NCBI GenBank assembly: GCA_950097015.1 | Contig: CATNEN010000039.1 | Location: 15,966,501-16,030,500, forward strand | Length of the DNA: 64,000 nucleotides | From: Macrostomum hystrix | Taxonomy: Eukaryota; Platyhelminthes; Macrostomidae | Reading direction: 5' to 3' | Part shown: piece after piece, positions 58,459 to 64,000 of the stretch | Layout: every line of letters begins with the position of its first letter | Position numbering within the stretch: position 1 is the stretch's first letter | Made by a program: the position numbers and the translations under genes | Notes under the pieces: generated by a model | What the model was told of the DNA's origin: nothing | Seen by the model: the letters and a program-made list of their open reading frames with translations, nothing else | Database searches by the model: none

Positions 58459-58790
58459 ACTCTAGTCTCTCTACTCTAGTCTCTCTACTCTAGTCTCTCT
58501 ACTCTAGTCTCTCTACTCTAGTCTCTCTACTCTAGTCTCTCTACTCTAGTCTCTCTACTCTAGTCTCTCTACTCTAGTCTCTCTACTCTAGTCTCTCTAC
58601 TCTAGTCTCTCTACTCTAGTCTCTCTACTCTAGTCTCTCTACTCTAGTCTCTCTACTCTAGTCTCTCTACTCTAGTCTCTCTACTCTAGTCTCTCTACTC
58701 TAGTCTCTCTACTCTAGTCTCTCTACTCTAGTCTCTCTACTCTAGTCTCTCTACTCTAGTCTCTCTACTCTAGTCTCTCTACTCTAGTCT
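58459..58790. repeat. 14-bp minisatellite, essentially perfect
   Basis: About 23 identical copies of TCTCTCTACTCTAG, ending in a cttttaac divergence. The near-perfect identity implies very recent expansion. Confidence 0.97.
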
Positions 58791-59679
58791 TTTAACCCTG
58801 TCCTTTATCTGGTCTAGTCGTTCTATTTCGTCATGTCTCAAAATCCGTCAGACAGAAGTGTTAGACGAAGTACGAGTACATCACGAAATAGCAGTCAGTC
58901 ACTGGCCAAGAAGGAAGTCAGTTGTCAGTATCCAAAATCCAGAATTCATCATGATAGACTGTCTGACATTCCAGTCCATTTATAGAAGAAGCACAAAGCT
59001 AAAGTGGGTAGTCAAGCGAGCCCTAGCTTTGGGCCGATATGTATCGATCGCTAATTTGACATATCGGCCACTTTATGTAGTCGATAGCTTAAAAGTGTGT
59101 CTCATTGCGCTTGGTTAGGTTAATTTCAGACTTTAAAGGAAAGGATAAAATCTATATAAAAAAGAAGACTAAATACGAGTATAAAATATACATGTGGGAT
59201 TATATTTCTGTAAATTTTGTCCTTCGACAAAATCTCCCGTCCCATAAATTTATGCACACAAGAGTTCATTTTTAAAGGATTTTTTTTGCTAAAAATCCTC
59301 TAAATACATTCCGTTTTTTAATCATGTTTTGAGGACTATTCCATGCCGGATTTCGGACAAGATTTTGGACTATTGCTAAAATTCAAGAAATGAATGTTTG
59401 TTTTCTATAAACGCAAGCCAGTTAAACAAATGGATCGCTTAGCTTTTCATGTTTTAGTGTAATATATGGGTTAAATAATTCTTGGCCCCGGCTATTATCT
59501 AGCTGTTTTGACATGGAAATGCCATATCACTCAGGGCTGACATGACCAGAGAATGAACCTCTTGGAGACCATTGTTTAGTGCCCACTATCAGCTGACCTG
59601 CCTGCGTTGCTCTACCTCAGGAAGACCCCGGATTGGCTGTCAGTCTGTCTTCTGCTGTTTGTTAGACTGTCATATTTCC
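58791..59679. other. Intergenic DNA with a short perfect inverted repeat
   Basis: GGCCGATATGT at 59032-59042 and its exact inverse at 59059-59069 flank a 16-nt spacer. An 86-codon open frame (58858-59118) covers it but has no recognisable domain. Confidence 0.4.
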
Positions 59680-60115
59680 GATTGACTGTTTGTCATTCCC
59701 GTTTGACTGTCTGTCATTTCTGTTTGACTGTTAGTCATTTCTGTTTGACTGTTTGTCATTTCTGTTAGACTGTTTGTCATTTCTGTTTGGCTGTTTGTCA
59801 TTTCTGTTTGACTGTTTGTCATTTCTGTTTGACTGTTTGTCATTTCTGTTTGGCTGTTAGTCATTTCTGTTAGACTGTTTGTCATTTCTGTTTGGCTGTT
59901 TGTCATTTCTGTTTGGCTGTTTGTCATTTCTGTTTGACTGTTTGTCATTTCTGTTTGGCTGTTAGTCATTTCTGTTTGACTGTTTGTCATTTCTGTTTGG
60001 CTGTTTGTCATTTCTGTTTGACTGTTTGTCATTTCTGTTTGGCTGTTAGTCATTTCTGTTTGACTGTTTGTCATTTCTGTTTGACTGTTTGTCATTTCTG
60101 TTTGGCTGTTTGTCC
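59680..60115. repeat. 21-bp minisatellite
   Basis: About 21 copies carry TGTTTGACTGTTTGTCATTT, varying between gactg and ggctg and between gttt and gtta. Confidence 0.95.
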
Positions 60116-60639
60116 ATCTTTCATTTTTTATATCGTCAGTTTTTGCTGTCTTGTCTCTATATTTCTTTCTATTGTTGGAGGCTGTGAGAATTGTACTATT
60201 GTGTTCCAAGTCTGCTTTCTAACTACGGTTTCAATTTCAAGCCATTTTTTCTATCACGATCGACTGTCCTTTTGTCAACACCTTGTCAAAAGTGAAGCAG
60301 AGAGAAAATTGTATTTATAAAATGTTGCTCAAAGAGATTTAACAAAATTGGTGTCTTCATCTATTTATTCTAGTTGAAAGACATTGTGCTCAATATCATC
60401 TCAAAGTTTCATAGACTTGCGTGTCTGTCCAAGTGAAACAAATTAAAAGTAAACATTGCTATTTGAGTATAGTGAGTTAGTCCTCTAAGGCCAACGGTTT
60501 AGCAGAAAACTTTTACCGCCTACGGAAAACGGATTGCTTTTTTAAATTTACATATTATACAACAGGTTTAGAAATTTTGTCAGAATGCTCATTTTTATCG
60601 AAAGAAATGAAATCCTGAGTCATTTTGAGCTGGAATTCG

Positions 60640-61125
60640 GTGTCAATATGAGCTGGAATTCAGTGTCAATATGAGCTGGAATTCAGTGTCAATATGAGCT
60701 GGAATTCAGTGTCAATATGAGCTGGAATTCAGTGTCAATATGAGCTGGAATTCGGTGTCAATATGAGCTGGAATTCAATGTCAATATGAGCTGGAATTCA
60801 ATGTCAATATGAGCTGGAATTCAGTGTCAATATGAGCTACAATTCAGTGTCGTTTTGAGCTACAATTCAGTGTCGTTTTGAGCTAGATTTCAGTGTCGTT
60901 ATGAGCTAGAGTTCATTGTCGTTATGAGCTAGAGTTCAGTGTCATTATGAGCTAGAATTCGGTTTCATTATGAGCTAGAATTCGGTTTCATTATGAGCAA
61001 GAATTCGGTTTCATTATGAGCAAGAATTCGGTTTCATTATGAGCTAGAATTCGGTTTCATTATGAGCAAGAATTCGGTTTCATTATGAGCAAGAATTCGG
61101 TTTCATTATGAGCTAGAATTCGGTG
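60640..61125. repeat. 23-bp minisatellite upstream of neurexin
   Basis: About 21 copies. The left block carries GAGCTGGAATTCAGTGTCAA and the right block carries GAGCTAGAATTCGGTTTCAT. The change between forms is gradual, as expected for an array with two expansion centres. Confidence 0.95.
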
Positions 61126-61464
61126 TAATGTCTACGGCAAAAGTTTAAATTGCTGAGTGTGTCAGCAGTGCTGGCTATTGCGAATGCTACACACTCTAAC
61201 CAACACAGCCAATAGAAATGAACAACCAATCAGCGACTCTCGCTCTCCGTCTGTCTCCCTCTCTCCTCTGTGCACATCTTCCCCCAAATCCAGTTTTAGC
61301 TGACAGCGCTATTGGGAAATCTACTTAAATATAATCGCTACTTTGTTGCCAAAGAACTAGTTAAATAGACAGACAGACTGACTGAATGACTGACAGTACT
61401 TTTCTAGACTGAGATTTACAGCTCCGAGCACTTAACAGATTGTTGCTATGCACCGCCTAGCGGC

Positions 61465-63777
61465 ATGTTGAGCTCAAATGAGCGGCAGATGAGTACAATC
61501 CTCCTAATTCTGTTCCTGGTGAACGCAGAGACTACGGCCTTTGTTGGCGAGCTAGACGGCAGTAGGAGTGCCTACCTTGGCGTGACATCCTGGCAGCCAT
61601 GCTTCAACTCATCCATTCAGATGGACTTCAGCCTAGAAGGCAGCGGGCAGGCGGCGATGCTTCTCTACAGCGAGATGACCAGCCTAGCAACCGCGGACGA
61701 CTTCAAAAGCGCCGCTAATATTCGAAGCTCTCCGCTGTTTATCTACGCCTGGCTAGTTGATGGTCGGCTAAATCTTAGGCTTAACCTCTGCCGGCTTCCA
61801 AACGCGAGTTTGACCTCTCTGAGCTTGTCACTGAGCAAGCAGAATCCGACATCTAGAAATTATTTGCGACTGCAGCTCAATTTCGGTAAAGATTTCCTGC
61901 TGGCACGACTGGAGAGGCTGAATGATTGCGGACAGGGTAAATTTAGACTCATATCTCACATCTTGAAAATAGTTTGTTTTAAAACTTCATATCGATAATT
62001 GCGTTAACAACAATCAACTTCCTACCTACTCAATCGACGAATCTCCCCATCGTTGCCTTAAACTTTGATAATTAAATAAATACCTGAAAAAGCAGTCCTC
62101 TACCTTCCCAATCAATATTCTGCCTTCCCAATCAATATTCTATCTTCCCAATCAATATTCTATCTTCCCAATCAATATTCTATCTTCCCAATCAATATTC
62201 TATCTTCCCAATCAATATTCTATCTTCCCAATCAATATTCTCCCTTCCCAATCAATATTCTCCCTTCCCAATCCATATTCTACTTCCCAATCAACATTCT
62301 ACTTCCCAATCAATATTCTATCTTCCCAATCAATATTCTACTTCCCAATCAATATTCTACTTCCCAATCAATATTCTACCTTCCCAATCAATATTCTACC
62401 TTCCCAATCAATCCTCTACCTTCCAAATCAATATTCTACTTCCCAATCAATATTCTACCTTCCGAATCAATATTCTACCTTCCCAATCAATATTCTACTT
62501 CCCAATCAATATTCTACCTTCAAAATCAATATTCTACCTTCCCAATCAATATTCTACCTTCCCAATCAATATTCTTCCTTCACAATCAATCCTCTACCTT
62601 CAAAATCAATCCTCTACCTTCCCAATCAATCCTCTACCTTCCCAATCAATCCTCTACCTTCCAAATCAGTTTTTACCTTCTTAATCAATATTCTACCTTC
62701 CCAATCAATCCTCTACCTTCCAAATCAGTTTTTACCTTCTTAATCAATCTTCTACCTTCCCCATCAATATTCTACCTTCCCAATCAATCTTCTACCTTCC
62801 CCATCAATATTCTACCTTCCCAATCAATCCTCTACCTTCCCAATCAATCCTCTACCTTCCCAATCAATCCTCTACCTTCAAAATCAATCCTCTACCTTCC
62901 CAATCAATCCTCTACCTTCCCAATCAATCCTCTACCTTCCTAATCAATCCTCTACCTTCCAAATCAGTTTTTACCTTCCTAATCAATCATTCTACCTTCC
63001 CAATCAATATTCTACCTTCCCAATCAATATTCTACATTCCCAATGAATCTTCTCCCTTCCCAATCAATCCTCTACCTTCCAAATCAATCCTCTACCTTCT
63101 AAATCAATCCTCTACCTTCCAAATCAATCCTCTACCTTCCCAATCAATCTTCTACCTTCCAAATCAATCCTCTACCTTCTAAATCAATCCTCTACCTTCC
63201 AAATCAATCCTCTACTTTCCTAATCAATGATTATCTATCATCAGGATACCATAGCAACAGCAGTGGAAGATTTCCAGTTGTCTGCAGTGAAGTTCTGGAC
63301 AGTCAGAGAGTTCCACTGGTCGGCCAGGGTCGAGCTAGTCGTGTTTCTGACTCCGACCTGATGTTCATCGGCGGCCTACCGCCCAGGTTATCCGAGAACG
63401 CCCAATCCTTGGCATTTTATGGCGCCGGAGTCATGCCCAATTTCCGCGGCCGGGTTGGCAACCTGATCTACACGGACTGTTTCACTAGGTCAGTCTAGAT
63501 GGGATCCAGTTTTTCTGTTCGAAATGTACATCAGACCAAATTGAGTTAGGTGTTAAATCTATCTTATCTATCCATCTACCAATCTATTTCAGTGGACTAT
63601 TGGCGCCAAAACTGCTTGAAACCGGCGCTGGTGTTCAACTGGACGAAGGCGCAAAAGCGTCGACTTGTCGATCGACTTGCAGAAATGGCGGAGTCTGTCT
63701 GGTACATATTTCTACTAGAAGCAACCTTCCATATTGTCATTGCGCTGCTGGATTCAAGGGGCAGAACTGTGAGCAGG
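61465..63777 (+). CDS. NRXN: Neurexin, 5' part (signal peptide, LNS1, EGF1); continues past window
   Basis: Exons are 61465-61936, 63245-63488 and 63593-63777, all GT-AG with matching phases (1, 2, 1); later exons lie beyond the window. A hydrophobic signal peptide (MSTILLILFLVN; the ATG at 61489 is an alternative start to 61465) precedes a laminin-G/LNS domain (about 27-237). That domain contains the neurexin-like FIGGLPPRL and FRGRVGNL. An EGF-like repeat with six cysteines follows (STCRNGG to GFKGQNCEQ). The order signal, LNS1, EGF1 matches the start of alpha-neurexins, presynaptic adhesion receptors for neuroligins and other partners. Other LamG/EGF proteins cannot be fully excluded without the C-terminus. 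Intron 1 is mostly a 20-bp array. The gene is head-to-head with RNF19, about 11.8 kb away. Confidence 0.85.
62090..63230. repeat. 20-bp minisatellite filling neurexin intron 1
   Basis: About 57 copies of TTCCCAATCAATATTCTACC and variants (atcctc, aaatcaat, acttcc with one base deleted). The pyrimidine-rich array runs to within about 15 nt of the exon 2 acceptor, so it supplies the local polypyrimidine context. Confidence 0.96.
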
Positions 63778-63814
63778 GTGAGTCATTCAGTCGTATTCAG
63801 TCATTAAAGGGTCG

Positions 63815-64000
63815 AGACTTCTAGAGTGAGTCTACTCACAGTTCTAGACTGAGTCTACTCACAGTTCTAGAGTGAGTCTACTCAAAGGTCTAGAGTGAGT
63901 CTACTCAGAGGTCTAGAGTGAGTCTACTCAGAGGTCTAGACTGAGTCTACTCACAGTTCTAGACTGAGTCTACTCACAGTTCTAGAGTGAGTCTACTCAG
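63815..64000. repeat. 23-bp minisatellite in neurexin intron 3, runs off window
   Basis: At least eight copies carry TCTAGAGTGAGTCTACTCA, alternating agagtg and agactg. Confidence 0.94.

Noticed and set aside
58858-59118. 86-codon frame
   Set aside because: No recognisable domain, no splice context, and its length is within chance expectation.

Overview
The window is nuclear DNA of an animal. Six genes are split by GT-AG introns, and several encode metazoan proteins: myosin V, a PRL phosphatase, an RNF19-type RBR ubiquitin ligase and the 5' part of a neurexin. GC-rich exons sit in AT-rich, repeat-loaded non-coding DNA. The introns are packed with minisatellites (units of 13 to 44 bp), tRNA-derived SINEs and small non-autonomous DNA transposons. 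This resembles a small invertebrate with a repeat-rich genome, for example a free-living flatworm such as a macrostomid. That lineage guess is inference from repeat style, not something the sequence proves.

Layout: 1-1974 is non-coding and holds a hairpin and a 1 kb hAT-type MITE with a perfect 8-bp target duplication. 1982-3080 (+) is a two-exon gene for a polyQ, two-pass membrane protein I do not recognise. 3081-10660 is intergenic and full of minisatellites. 10661-11888 (-) is a PRL/PTP4A phosphatase. 11889-14979 is AT-rich and holds a 393-bp foldback MITE with a 9-bp target duplication. 14980-32509 (+) is a complete class V myosin in 16 exons (about 1795 residues). 34591-38433 (-) is at least four exons of an unrecognised gene, tail-to-tail with the myosin. 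41196-49662 (-) is a complete RNF19-like gene in 7 exons (about 764 residues, one exon only 28 nt). 49663-61464 is intergenic. 61465 to the window end (+) is the first three exons of a neurexin (signal peptide, LNS1 and EGF1).

The genes do not form a functional unit. Myosin V and neurexin both act in neuronal or membrane traffic contexts, but their proximity is probably chance. I see no prokaryotic operon, CRISPR array or defence system.

The unusual feature is the minisatellite load. At least 28 arrays are present and nearly every large intron has its own. Some unit families recur in separate introns of the same gene or of different genes, sometimes in opposite orientation. Several arrays have higher-order periods (210 bp, 396 bp). 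One array has grown directly from the 3' end of a SINE. All calls come from reading and hand translation; no alignment or database search was run.
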